DNA of 15,455 nucleotides from SHZI01 sp049290495 (lineage in GTDB: Bacteria > Pseudomonadota > Gammaproteobacteria > Steroidobacterales > GCA-2729495): assembly GCA_049290495.1 (NCBI GenBank), contig JBATNV010000074.1, positions 1-15,455 of the forward strand, read 5' to 3'. Within the stretch, counting starts at the first letter, position 1. Each line of letters starts with the position of its first letter. Below, in pieces: positions 1 to 9,247 of this stretch. The notes beneath the pieces are model-generated. The model had not been told where the DNA came from and did no database searches. It was given only the letters and a program-made list of their open reading frames with translations. The position numbers and the translations under genes are program-made.

Positions 1-153
1 CTCATGTCATGCCGTCTCTAATCTGATCGATCGGTCACTATAGGTGCGATCAGGCGCCAATCCACCCAAATAGTTGCCGGAAACCATTCCTTGGCCGGCT
101 GGCATTGTTGGGTTCGACCAGAGCCGCGGGTACACTAGCCGAGGCGCCACTCA
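1..153. other. Gene-free left edge with possible tRNA promoter
   Basis: No credible coding region is seen here. A 7-bp inverted repeat, CTGATCG (23–29) and CGATCAG (47–53), has no T-run and may be chance. Just ahead of the tRNA there is a plausible sigma-70 promoter: TTGGGT (108–113), a 17-base spacer and TACACT (131–136), followed by a GC-rich discriminator as is usual for stable-RNA promoters. The -35 match is poor, so the promoter is an inference. Confidence 0.4.
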
Positions 154-227
154 GCGGGTGTAGTTCAATGGTAGAACTGCAGCTTCCCAAGCTGCTAACG
201 TGGGTTCGATTCCCATCACCCGCTCCA
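154..227 (+). tRNA. tRNA-Gly (anticodon CCC)
   Basis: A complete cloverleaf is visible. The acceptor stem is GCGGGTG (154–160) with CACCCGC (217–223), and the D-stem is GTTC/GAAC. The anticodon stem is GCAGC (179–183) with GCTGC (191–195), enclosing loop TTCCCAA with anticodon CCC at 186–188. The T-loop is TTCGATT. The discriminator base is T, as expected for bacterial tRNA-Gly, and CCA is encoded (225–227). It reads GGG codons and closely resembles the glyU-type tRNA of E. coli. No terminator is visible between this gene and the coding region that starts 38 bases downstream, so read-through transcription is possible. Confidence 0.97.
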
Positions 228-265
228 TTCCAGTCGCTATCCCGGATGCCCACAGACAAGTGACC

Positions 266-772
266 ATGGCGATGATGACAGTAGCGGAAATCGGCGTCGA
301 TCTGCTCACCGGACTGTTTGCCGACCGCGGTCTCGGCGTGATCCTTGTAGATGCGGAAGAACCGATCCCCGGCAGCTACTGGGGCGAGTCGGAGGCCGGG
401 CTCATTGGCCACCGGTTATTTGTCAGGCTGGATACGCCGCTGCACTCCGCGTTACACGAGGCTGCGCACTACCTGTGCATGGATCCACAGCGGCGGGAGG
501 TGCTGGATCGCGATGCCGGTGGCGACTATGCCGAGGAAGATGCGGTGTGTTACCTGCAGGTGTTATTGATCGACCGGATCGCTGCCTTGACTGATTCCAT
601 CCGTTTCAACCGGCAACTGCTCTTTGCCGATATGGACGCATGGGGTTATACCTTTCGGCTTGGTTCGGCGCAGCGCTGGTTCGAGGCCGATGCGGATGAG
701 GCACGACTGTGGCTGGCGCAGCGTGGAATGCTGGCGCGGGAAAGCCAAGCTTTGACGCAGGTTGCGTCCTGA
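266..772 (+). CDS. Small HExxH putative zinc metallopeptidase, ImmA/IrrE-like
   Basis: A 168-residue protein of unassigned name. The sequence LHEAAHYL (residues 63–70) holds an HExxH zinc-binding motif (H64, E65, H68). About 22 residues on comes EEDAVCYLQVLL, which fits the E-x-x-A pattern supplying the third zinc ligand (E90 or E91) in ImmA/IrrE-type peptidases. No helix-turn-helix, signal peptide or membrane segment is seen, so it is probably a cytoplasmic single-domain protein. The open frame extends back to a GTG at position 200, but that start lies inside the tRNA. ATG 266 is the first start outside it; ATG 272 and 275 are alternatives. The ribosome binding site is weak. It probably shares a transcript with the next gene, 45 bases downstream. 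Substrate and role are unknown. Peptidase assignment rests on the motif alone. Confidence 0.75.
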   Translation: MAMMTVAEIGVDLLTGLFADRGLGVILVDAEEPIPGSYWGESEAGLIGHRLFVRLDTPLHSALHEAAHYLCMDPQRREVLDRDAGGDYAEEDAVCYLQVLLIDRIAALTDSIRFNRQLLFADMDAWGYTFRLGSAQRWFEADADEARLWLAQRGMLARESQALTQVAS

Positions 773-817
773 GTCAGGCTTGGCCAGAATCGGCAATAAC
801 AGGCAAGGAGGTCAGTG

Positions 818-1207
818 ATGAACAGGTATTTGCAGTCTGCATGCCGCAGCCCTGCAGGCATTCTTTCTACGCTTCTCGCATTCGCTTCGCTCAGTGCGGG
901 GCCAGTAATTGCCCAGGATGCGGGGGTTGAAGCAGCTCAGCGGTCGATCTTCGACACAGAGATCTGCAAGGTCGATAGCCTTGATACCAGGCAGTGCCAG
1001 TGCGTCTGGGATTTCCTGAAGGGCAAGCTCCCCGCAGCTGATTTCCGGCTCGGCTTGCTGCTTGTTGCCTCCAATTCAGATGACAGCGCGACGGCGAAAA
1101 AGGCCGATGATCAGCTCGACAAGAGCAATGCCTCTGACAAGCGCCGCGACGAGATCTCGTCGGAGATGAGCGCGCTCATCATCGATGGTGAAGACGCCTG
1201 CCCGTAG
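818..1207 (+). CDS. Small exported protein with four cysteines, unknown function
   Basis: A 129-residue hypothetical protein. The first 33 or so residues look like a Sec signal peptide: a short basic start, a hydrophobic stretch (ILSTLLAFASLSAGPVIA) and probable cleavage near A32/Q33. The mature part has four cysteines, C50, C60, C62 and C128, with C60 and C62 in a C-x-C arrangement. This suggests one or two disulfide bonds in the periplasm. The remainder is polar and probably helical. ATG 818 is preferred over GTG 815 because the strong Shine-Dalgarno AAGGAGG (805–811) lies 6 bases before it. It follows the HExxH protein gene by 45 bases, which suggests an operon. No family is recognised. 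Confidence 0.78.
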   Translation: MNRYLQSACRSPAGILSTLLAFASLSAGPVIAQDAGVEAAQRSIFDTEICKVDSLDTRQCQCVWDFLKGKLPAADFRLGLLLVASNSDDSATAKKADDQLDKSNASDKRRDEISSEMSALIIDGEDACP

Positions 1208-1257
1208 ACGCCGCGATCTGCCTCAGGGGATACCGCAGCTGTCAGCCATGGCAGGTG

Positions 1258-2991
1258 TCAGGAACCATTGGCGGCAGCCAGTACCCGCCGGGTTTCGGTT
1301 GAATCCACACCGTTATTGAGTTCAGCCAGCAGCGGTTCTATCAGCGCCTTCTCCATCGGCACACCAAACAGATAGCCCTGCACGATGTAGCAGCCACGTT
1401 CGAGCAGGAAGTTGAGCTGCTCAGTGGTCTCCACGCCTTCTGCGACCGTTTCCAGCCGCAGGCTGCGCGCCAGGGAAATGATCGCGTCGATGATGCTTTC
1501 GCCGTCCTGGCTGACGCCGATCTCCATGATAAAAGACCGGTCGATCTTCAGTACGTCGATCGGAAAGCGGCGCAGATAGCTGAGGCACGAGTAACCGGTG
1601 CCGAAATCATCTATGGAAATACGCAGTCCGATCCGCTTGAGGCGCATCAGCTCCATCTGTGCGGCCTCGCTGTCCTCCATGACCAGTCCTTCGGTCAGCT
1701 CGATCTCAATCAGTGACGGGTCGATGTTGTGGGTTGCGAGTATCTGCGCTACGCGCTTGTGAAAGTCCGGCTGCTGGAACTGCCGTGCCGAGACATTTAC
1801 CGACACCGGGACGCGCGGCAGCTCCATCTGTTCCCAGGTCTTCAGCGTCTGGCAGACCTGGTCGAGAACCCAGTAACCCAGCGGAATGATGTGCCCGCTT
1901 TCCTCGGCCACCGGAATGAAGGTGCCCGGGCTTACCTTGCCGCGCGTCGGGCTGGTCCAGCGCAGCAGCGCCTCGAGGCCCTGCAGGCGACGATTGTTGG
2001 CATTCACCTTGGGCTGATAGACGACGTGGAATTCGTTGAGCCGCAATGCTTCGCGGATATCACGTTCAAGCTCGTGGTATTCCATCAGCTCGGCGTGCAT
2101 GCGCTGGGTAAAGAAAGTGACGTTGTTCCGGCCGTTCTCCTTGGCCTGGTACATGGCGATGTCGGCGTTCTTCAGCATCATCTGGGTATCCGCGCTGTCG
2201 TTCGGATACATCGTGATACCGATGCTGGTCGTAATGTCGAGTTGCCGGTCCGCAATGCGATAGGGCTGTGAGATCAATGCAAGTAAACCATCGGCCATCG
2301 CCTCGACTTCAATCGGTCCGGCCAGACCTTCCAGAAGCACTGCAAACTCGTCGCCACCAAGTCGGGCAACCACATCGCCCGTGCGCACCGAGCGCTGTAT
2401 GCGGCTCGCTACTTCCTTCAGCAGGTGGTCACCGGCGTCGTGACCGAGCGTGTCGTTGACTACCTTGAAGCTGTCCAGGTCGAGAAACAACAGGCCGACT
2501 TTACGGCCCTCCCGGCGCGCCCGCGCCGTAGCGCGGGTCAGCTGATCGTTAAAATACTGGCGATTCGGAATACCCGTCAGTACATCAAACTGTGCCATGT
2601 AGTTCAGTCGAAGTTCGGAGCGTTTGCGTTCGATTGCATAACGCACCGAGCGCAGAATCGTGCGTCCCTGGCCTTCCCACTTGACGAGATAGTCCTGGGC
2701 ACCCTTGTTGAGAATGCTGACCGCAAACTCCTCGTCATCCTGACTGCTCAGTACGACGATCGGCACTTCGTTGTCTACGGCCTGGATGGAGTCTATGCAT
2801 TCGAGTCCGGATGCGTCGGGCAGATGCAGGTCGAGGAGCACGATGTCGAACTTTTCGCTGGCAAGGCGTTCGGTTGCGCTGCTGAGCGACTGGACGTTGA
2901 CCATCTCCACGTCGCTGGCACGCTGACGGCGCAGCGAGGCGGCGAGAAATTCGATGTCAGCCGGATTGTCTTCAACCAGCAGTAGCTTCAT
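1258..2991 (-). CDS. Response regulator with REC, GGDEF and EAL domains (c-di-GMP turnover)
   Basis: A 577-residue cytoplasmic signalling protein. Residues 1–120 form a receiver domain with acidic pocket E7/D8, phosphoacceptor D54 (in VLLDLHLPD), S82/S83 and K104. Residues 130–300 form a diguanylate cyclase domain with an intact GGDEF motif (212–216) and an RTGD inhibitory site (203–206) exactly five residues before it. Residues 310–560 form an EAL phosphodiesterase domain with EALLRW (340–345), NVSARQF, EIELTEG, DDFGTGYS (461–468), LKIDRSF, AEGVETTEQ and QGYLF, so all usual metal and catalytic residues appear present. Both making and breaking of c-di-GMP are therefore possible. No transmembrane or output DNA-binding domain is present, and no partner histidine kinase gene lies nearby, so it may receive signal from a distant kinase. 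The ribosome binding site is weak. Confidence 0.95.
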   Translation of the reverse strand: MKLLLVEDNPADIEFLAASLRRQRASDVEMVNVQSLSSATERLASEKFDIVLLDLHLPDASGLECIDSIQAVDNEVPIVVLSSQDDEEFAVSILNKGAQDYLVKWEGQGRTILRSVRYAIERKRSELRLNYMAQFDVLTGIPNRQYFNDQLTRATARARREGRKVGLLFLDLDSFKVVNDTLGHDAGDHLLKEVASRIQRSVRTGDVVARLGGDEFAVLLEGLAGPIEVEAMADGLLALISQPYRIADRQLDITTSIGITMYPNDSADTQMMLKNADIAMYQAKENGRNNVTFFTQRMHAELMEYHELERDIREALRLNEFHVVYQPKVNANNRRLQGLEALLRWTSPTRGKVSPGTFIPVAEESGHIIPLGYWVLDQVCQTLKTWEQMELPRVPVSVNVSARQFQQPDFHKRVAQILATHNIDPSLIEIELTEGLVMEDSEAAQMELMRLKRIGLRISIDDFGTGYSCLSYLRRFPIDVLKIDRSFIMEIGVSQDGESIIDAIISLARSLRLETVAEGVETTEQLNFLLERGCYIVQGYLFGVPMEKALIEPLLAELNNGVDSTETRRVLAAANGS

Positions 2992-3168
2992 TGCTGTGCG
3001 ATGTGCCTGCCAGAACCGGTATACCCGGTCAGCCAGCTCGTCCCCACGTGTATATGCCGCCTAGCCTAAAGCCCGACTATGAAAAGTCGATGAGACCCGG
3101 TTCACATGCACGGAGCGGGCGGGCTGCGCGAGCGCACAGTTCAGGTCGATTTGTGCAACCCCCCGGAT
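2992..3168. other. Gap between two leftward genes
   Basis: This 177-base stretch separates the end of the Kup gene from the start of the response regulator gene, both transcribed leftward. It should hold the promoter of the response regulator gene, but no convincing -35/-10 pair was found. A near-palindrome ACCGGTATACCCGGT lies near 3016–3030, close upstream of the response regulator start, and could be a small protein-binding site. No strong terminator with a T-run is seen. Confidence 0.35.
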
Positions 3169-5028
3169 CTATATTTCGACCACTGTGCTGACGATCACCA
3201 CGCGCCGCAGCGGCATGCCAAAGAACTCCGCAGCGCCGGTAGACCGCCGTTGCAGCCAGGCAAAAAAGTTGCGTTGCCATCGCTGCGCTCGTCGCTGGCC
3301 AAGTGGCACGACGATATGCTGGCCGAGAAACAAGGTGTAGTCACGCGAGAAAATGCGCAAGCCCTGGCGATTGCATTGCTGGATGATCGCGCCGACATCA
3401 GGTGTCTCCATGAAGCCGAAGCGCGCGTGTACCGAATAAAAGGAGTCGCGAAGTTCCTTGATCGTCAGTCGTGCCAGGGCGTCGGTCTTCGGGATGCGCA
3501 GAAACTCGATATGCAGGAACACCACGTTTTCATGCACGACATGGTTATGTTCGACATTACGCAAAAAGGCGCTCGGTATCGAGTCCGGGCGGCTGGCGAG
3601 AAAGATGGCAGTACCGGTAACCTGACGCGTATCGCTCAGTAATTCCGGAAGTTCCGCGGTGCCAACCGCGGCGGCATCCAGCTTTCTGGCCAGCAGGTTT
3701 CGTCCGTCATGCCAGACCACAAAAACCAGAAACAGCAGAGCCGCTACCAGCACTGGTAACCACGCACCGTCATCAATTTTGGTCAGATTGCCAATTACAA
3801 ACATCGTATCGACGGCAAAAAAGCTGCCGAATACGACGGTCAGCAGAGGCCATGACCATTTCCATTCGATCCGCGCCAGCACGGCGGCAAGTACCGTCGT
3901 GATCCACATCGTACCCGCGACTGCTGCGCCATATGCAGCTGACAACGCGCCAGAGCTGCCGAAGCCGAGCGTCACGCCGATGACCAGTACCAGCATCACC
4001 CAGTTGGTAACCGGCACGTAGATCTGGCCACGTTCCTGCTCCGAAGTCTGGACGATCCGCACCCGTGGCATGAGATCGAGCTGCACGGCCTGCTTGGTAA
4101 TGGAAAACGCGCCAGTAATCGTTGCCTGCGAGGCAATGATGGTGGCGGCCGTCGCAAGGATGATCAGGGCTGCGAGCATTGGTTCAGGTGCGAGCCGAAA
4201 GAAGGGGCTGTCCAGTGCGCTAGTGTCACGCAGTGCGAGTGCACCCTGGCCAAAGTAATTCAGCACCAGTGCAGGCCAGACAAAACCGAACCAGGTTACG
4301 CGCACCGCTGACCGGCCGAAGTGTCCCATGTCGGCATACAGCGCCTCACCGCCGGTTACGGTGAGGAACACCGCACCGATGATTGCCAGGCTGATGCCGG
4401 TTTCATGTGACAGCAGTGCCAGTGCAAACATCGGGTTCAGGGCCAGCAGGATCTGTGGCGTGCGAGCGATGGAAATCACACCGAGCGTAGCCAGTGTGCC
4501 GAACCACAACAGCATCACGGGCCCGAAATAGCGACTGATAATTGCGGTGCCGCTGCGCTGGACCAGAAACAGGCCGAGCAGGATGCCGCAGGCCAGTGGC
4601 ATGACGATGTGAGAAAAATCCGGATCCAGCAGTTCGAGGCCTTCGACAGCACTGAGTACCGAGATCGCTGGCGTGATGGCAGCATCGCAATAGAAGAGTG
4701 CCGCACCAAGTGCACCGGCGAGCAGCAGCTTGCGTGACCAGTAGCTCCACCGAAAGAAGTACTGTTCGAGCCTGGCGAGCAGTGCGAGGATGCCGCCCTC
4801 GCCTTCATTGTCAGCGCGCAACACGATTAACAGGTACTTGAGGCTGACGACCAGCACCAGGCTCCAGAAGATCAGCGATAGCGAGCCAAATATCGCCAGT
4901 CCGACCGGTGCTGGTCGGGCGGCTTTTATTGCTGCGCCGAAGGCGTAGAGGGGGCTCGTGCCGATGTCCCCATAAACAACCCCGATGGCGCCAATTACGG
5001 CTGAGGCATTGAGGCGGGATCGTGACAT
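3169..5028 (-). CDS. kup: Kup-family low-affinity potassium uptake transporter
   Basis: A 619-residue inner-membrane protein, close to the 622 residues of E. coli Kup. Proteins of this family import K+ with H+. Family hallmarks are present: GVVYGDIGTSPLYA near the N-terminus (residues 16–29, with the conserved Asp D21), KYLLIVLRADNEGEGG (64–79), an acidic residue at D115 in FYCDAAITPAIS, and the ALYADMGHFG and LNYFGQGAL segments. The hydrophobic first 400 or so residues fit about 12 membrane helices, and the last 200 or so form a soluble cytoplasmic domain. ATG 5028 is chosen because it starts just before the conserved core. The frame continues back to a TTG at 5136, giving 36 extra residues of low-complexity, proline/alanine-rich sequence with no clear ribosome binding site. 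It is divergent from mutY. Confidence 0.95.
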   Translation of the reverse strand: MSRSRLNASAVIGAIGVVYGDIGTSPLYAFGAAIKAARPAPVGLAIFGSLSLIFWSLVLVVSLKYLLIVLRADNEGEGGILALLARLEQYFFRWSYWSRKLLLAGALGAALFYCDAAITPAISVLSAVEGLELLDPDFSHIVMPLACGILLGLFLVQRSGTAIISRYFGPVMLLWFGTLATLGVISIARTPQILLALNPMFALALLSHETGISLAIIGAVFLTVTGGEALYADMGHFGRSAVRVTWFGFVWPALVLNYFGQGALALRDTSALDSPFFRLAPEPMLAALIILATAATIIASQATITGAFSITKQAVQLDLMPRVRIVQTSEQERGQIYVPVTNWVMLVLVIGVTLGFGSSGALSAAYGAAVAGTMWITTVLAAVLARIEWKWSWPLLTVVFGSFFAVDTMFVIGNLTKIDDGAWLPVLVAALLFLVFVVWHDGRNLLARKLDAAAVGTAELPELLSDTRQVTGTAIFLASRPDSIPSAFLRNVEHNHVVHENVVFLHIEFLRIPKTDALARLTIKELRDSFYSVHARFGFMETPDVGAIIQQCNRQGLRIFSRDYTLFLGQHIVVPLGQRRAQRWQRNFFAWLQRRSTGAAEFFGMPLRRVVIVSTVVEI

Positions 5029-5159
5029 CTGGCGGTGTGACTTTGCAGCCCCCAGAGGGGCGACGGCGGCAGAGTCTGCGCCGCCCCGTGGTAGCGAACA
5101 AGTCCCCGGCTGCGGGTAATCGCTCACTTTCGGCAAGCAACTTGCTAGGCTCTGCCGCC

Positions 5160-6230
5160 ATGAAAGCTGACTTCACCAGGCAACTGGCATCTTTGCTCCT
5201 CACCTGGTGGGACCAGCACGGTCGTCGGGACTTGCGCTGGCAGCAAAACCCGACGCCGTACCGCGTCTGGGTGTCGGAAATCATGCTCCAGCAGACCCAG
5301 GTCACGACCGTCGCGCGCTACTACGACATATTTATGCAGGCCTTCCCCGACGTGCAGGCGCTGGCTGATGCGCCGGCTGATGAAGTGCTGCATCGCTGGT
5401 CTGGTCTTGGTTACTACGCGCGTGCGCGCAATCTGCATCGTGCCGCGCAACTGGTCCGCGACCAGCATCGCGGTGTCCTGCCGGCGGACTTCGATGAGCT
5501 CTCAGCTCTGCCGGGTATCGGCCGGTCTACCGCTGGCGCGATCCTTGCCCTGTCTTCTGGCCAGCGCCACGCGATACTCGACGGCAACGTAAAGCGCGTG
5601 CTTGCGCGTGTGTTTCGCATCGAAGGACTGCCTGGCGAGTCTGCCGTGCAGCGTGAACTCTGGACGCTGGCTGAGCGCTGTACGCCGATGCAGCGCGTCG
5701 CGCATTACACGCAGGCGATCATGGATCTTGGTGCCTCGGTCTGTACGCGGCGCAAACCGGCCTGCGAACCTTGTCCATTGCGCCACGGCTGCCTGGCATT
5801 TGCCGAAGGGCTCACCGGGCAACTGCCGACGCGCAAGCCCGCTAAAGCGCGTCCGCTGCGTAGCTGTGTGCTGCTGCTCTGTGCCCGTGCCGATGGCGCG
5901 GTGCTGCTTGAGCGGCGGGCCGATGCCGGCATCTGGGGTGGCTTGTGGGGGCTGCCGGAAATCAGTTCCGTAGATGCAGCGGGCGAGTGGTGCAGCGCGC
6001 GGTTTGGCAGCGCGCCTGAGCTTGTGCAGGTCGGCCGGGTGTTTCGCCATGGCTTCACGCACTTCGACCTCGACATCACGCCGGTTGAATGTCATCTGGC
6101 TCGTGTGCCGCTGCGTGTGATGGAGGACGACCGGTGGCTCTGGTATAACAAGGACGCGCCGGCAAAGATTGGTCTCGCCGCGCCGGTCACGAAATTGCTC
6201 GGGTCACTCGCGCACAGAAACGCCGCGTAG
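5160..6230 (+). CDS. mutY: A/G-specific adenine DNA glycosylase MutY
   Basis: A 356-residue DNA repair enzyme that removes adenine mispaired with 8-oxoguanine. All signature residues are visible at positions offset by 3 from E. coli MutY: catalytic E40 in SEIMLQQTQV, Y85 in LGYYARARNL, the helix-hairpin-helix LSALPGIGRSTAGAI (115–129) and catalytic D141 in ILDGNVKRV. The iron-sulfur loop is C195-x6-C202-x2-C205-x5-C211. The C-terminal part (about 232–350) is the NUDIX-like domain that checks for 8-oxoguanine, including FRHGFTHFDLDI. ATG 5160 is chosen because the upstream extension to 5022 overlaps the divergent kup start and is not MutY-like. The stop codon lies inside a partial REP-like repeat. 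yggX follows 60 bases on, a linkage common in gammaproteobacteria. Confidence 0.97.
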   Translation: MKADFTRQLASLLLTWWDQHGRRDLRWQQNPTPYRVWVSEIMLQQTQVTTVARYYDIFMQAFPDVQALADAPADEVLHRWSGLGYYARARNLHRAAQLVRDQHRGVLPADFDELSALPGIGRSTAGAILALSSGQRHAILDGNVKRVLARVFRIEGLPGESAVQRELWTLAERCTPMQRVAHYTQAIMDLGASVCTRRKPACEPCPLRHGCLAFAEGLTGQLPTRKPAKARPLRSCVLLLCARADGAVLLERRADAGIWGGLWGLPEISSVDAAGEWCSARFGSAPELVQVGRVFRHGFTHFDLDITPVECHLARVPLRVMEDDRWLWYNKDAPAKIGLAAPVTKLLGSLAHRNAA

Positions 6231-6262
6231 GAGCGGCTCGTAGGAGCGGCTTCAGCCGCGAC
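6226..6262 (+). repeat. REP-like hairpin with 13-bp tandem half copy
   Basis: The 13-base unit CGTAGGAGCGGCT occurs twice in direct tandem, at 6226–6238 and 6239–6251. The second copy continues into a full REP-like hairpin with stem GCGGC (6246–6250), loop TTCA and stem GCCGC (6255–6259), ending in GAC. The head (GTAGGAG) followed by a GC-rich hairpin is the form of REP elements known from Pseudomonas and Xanthomonadales. The first half copy contains the TAG stop codon of mutY (6228–6230). Such elements lie mostly between genes and are mobilised in trans by RAYT transposases; no such transposase gene is present here. Confidence 0.8.
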
Positions 6263-6290
6263 CCCATATCTCACAGAAAGGTCCCCCCAA

Positions 6291-6557
6291 ATGCCCCGCC
6301 AGGTCCGTTGCGTACTCCTTAAAATCGAAACCGATGGTCTCGACTACGTTCCCTATCCGGGCGATCTCGGCAAGCGGGTGTACGAAAATGTCTCCAAACA
6401 GGCCTGGCAGAAGTGGCTCGCCCACCAGACCATGCTTATCAACGAATACCGCCTGACGCCGTTTGAACCCAAGGCCCGCAAGATGCTGGAAGCGGAAATG
6501 GAGAAGTTTTTCTTCGGCGAGGGCGCGGAACTGCCGCCCGACTTCAAGCCCCAATAG
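6291..6557 (+). CDS. yggX: YggX-type iron trafficking / oxidative damage protection protein
   Basis: An 88-residue cytoplasmic protein that matches the YggX family over its whole length (E. coli protein about 91 residues). Family features include the N-terminal RQVRCVLL with conserved C7, the segment YPGDLGKRVYENVSKQAW, and the KWLAHQTMLINEYRL core, followed by the acidic helix KMLEAEMEKFFF. YggX is linked to protection of iron-sulfur proteins from oxidative damage and to handling of Fe(II); MutY itself carries an iron-sulfur cluster. An AAAGG at about 6276–6280 may serve as a distant ribosome binding site. A short CCC-AATA-GGG stem followed by six T bases spans the stop codon and could be a weak terminator. 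Confidence 0.96.
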   Translation: MPRQVRCVLLKIETDGLDYVPYPGDLGKRVYENVSKQAWQKWLAHQTMLINEYRLTPFEPKARKMLEAEMEKFFFGEGAELPPDFKPQ

Positions 6558-6585
6558 GGTTTTTTGCGCCCGACACCCGGATTCC

Positions 6586-6616
6586 TTGACGACATGGCCA
6601 GCCGACCGCGTAAAAT
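6586..6616 (+). promoter_or_regulatory. Probable promoter of tRNA-Phe
   Basis: TTGACG (6586–6591) and TAAAAT (6611–6616) make a sigma-70-like pair, with a longish 19-base spacer. The bases just after the -10 (GCCGCCC) form a GC-rich discriminator typical of stringently controlled stable-RNA promoters. Transcription would start near 6623 and pass through a REP-like hairpin before reaching the tRNA at 6679. The assignment is by sequence resemblance only. Confidence 0.5.
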
Positions 6617-6625
6617 GCCGCCCTG

Positions 6626-6648
6626 CGTGGGAGCGCCTTCAGGCGCGA
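6626..6648 (+). repeat. Second REP-like hairpin, in the tRNA-Phe leader
   Basis: CGTGGGAG (6626–6633) is followed by stem GCGCC (6633–6637), loop TTCA (6638–6641) and stem GGCGC (6642–6646), then GATG. It has the same layout and loop as the element at 6239–6262. The fourth stem pair is switched from G-C to C-G on both arms, so the hairpin is preserved. This supports a real structured repeat rather than chance. Confidence 0.75.
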
Positions 6649-6678
6649 TGCCAATTCCCTATCCGGTTTCCCGGTAAT

Positions 6679-6754
<76 letters not shown>

Positions 6755-6940
6755 CTTCTTCGGTTCCTCCCATATGCCTGCCCGCGGAACACAGCGGCAA
6801 CAGCATTGCGTTCGCCGGCGCTGCGGAGAACACTGGGCATGCGTTTCCTGTCGCCCGGCTGTGGCCTTGAATCTGCGCGGCTCTCGCAGCCGAATACGTG
6901 ATCAGGTTTCCAGTAGTTTTGCCCGGAGGATCTGCTCCCA
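6755..6940. other. Non-coding gap before katG
   Basis: This 186-base stretch between tRNA-Phe and the catalase-peroxidase gene shows no convincing gene. It should carry the katG promoter, but no clear -35/-10 pair or OxyR-like site was recognised. Its end holds the katG ribosome binding site GGAGGA (6925–6930), 10 bases before the ATG. No T-run terminator for the tRNA was found. Confidence 0.4.
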
Positions 6941-9166
<2,226 letters not shown>

Positions 9167-9175
9167 TCGCTGCGC

Positions 9176-9240
9176 GTGAACGGGGCTGCGCAATCTCTGT
9201 AGAATCCCACGAACGATCAGGACGATCGTTCGTGGAGGAT
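9176..9240 (+). promoter_or_regulatory. Perfect 12-bp inverted repeat over the likely promoter/RBS of the VOC gene
   Basis: CCACGAACGATC (9207–9218) and GATCGTTCGTGG (9224–9235) are exact reverse complements separated by five bases. The TAGAAT at 9200–9205 could be a -10 box, with a weak -35 GTGAAC (9176–9181, spacer 18), placing the repeat over the start of transcription. The right arm runs into the Shine-Dalgarno GGAGG (9234–9238). The ACGAACG…CGTTCGT core is like operators of TetR-family repressors. It could be an operator, or an RNA hairpin that hides the ribosome binding site. No regulator gene is adjacent. Confidence 0.7.
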
Positions 9241-9247
9241 TTCCCTG

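Noticed and set aside
200..265. Upstream GTG start for the HExxH protein
   Set aside because: It lies inside tRNA-Gly, and the added residues are tRNA sequence.
50..412. 120-residue open frame on the minus strand across tRNA-Gly
   Set aside because: It runs antisense through a complete tRNA and the start of the HExxH gene; its middle is simply the tRNA read backwards, a common false gene in databases.
5075..5095. GGCGGC/GCCGCC inverted repeat between kup and mutY
   Set aside because: Only six base pairs with a nine-base loop in GC-rich DNA; could be chance.
5029..5136. 36-residue N-terminal extension of Kup from a TTG codon
   Set aside because: Low-complexity sequence, no clear ribosome binding site, and length from ATG 5028 already matches the family; it is not fully excluded.
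5022..5159. N-terminal extension of MutY
   Set aside because: It overlaps the divergent kup start and lacks MutY similarity; the family normally begins near the ATG at 5160.
6549..6566. Possible intrinsic terminator after yggX
   Set aside because: The T-run is good but the stem is only about three base pairs, too weak to call.
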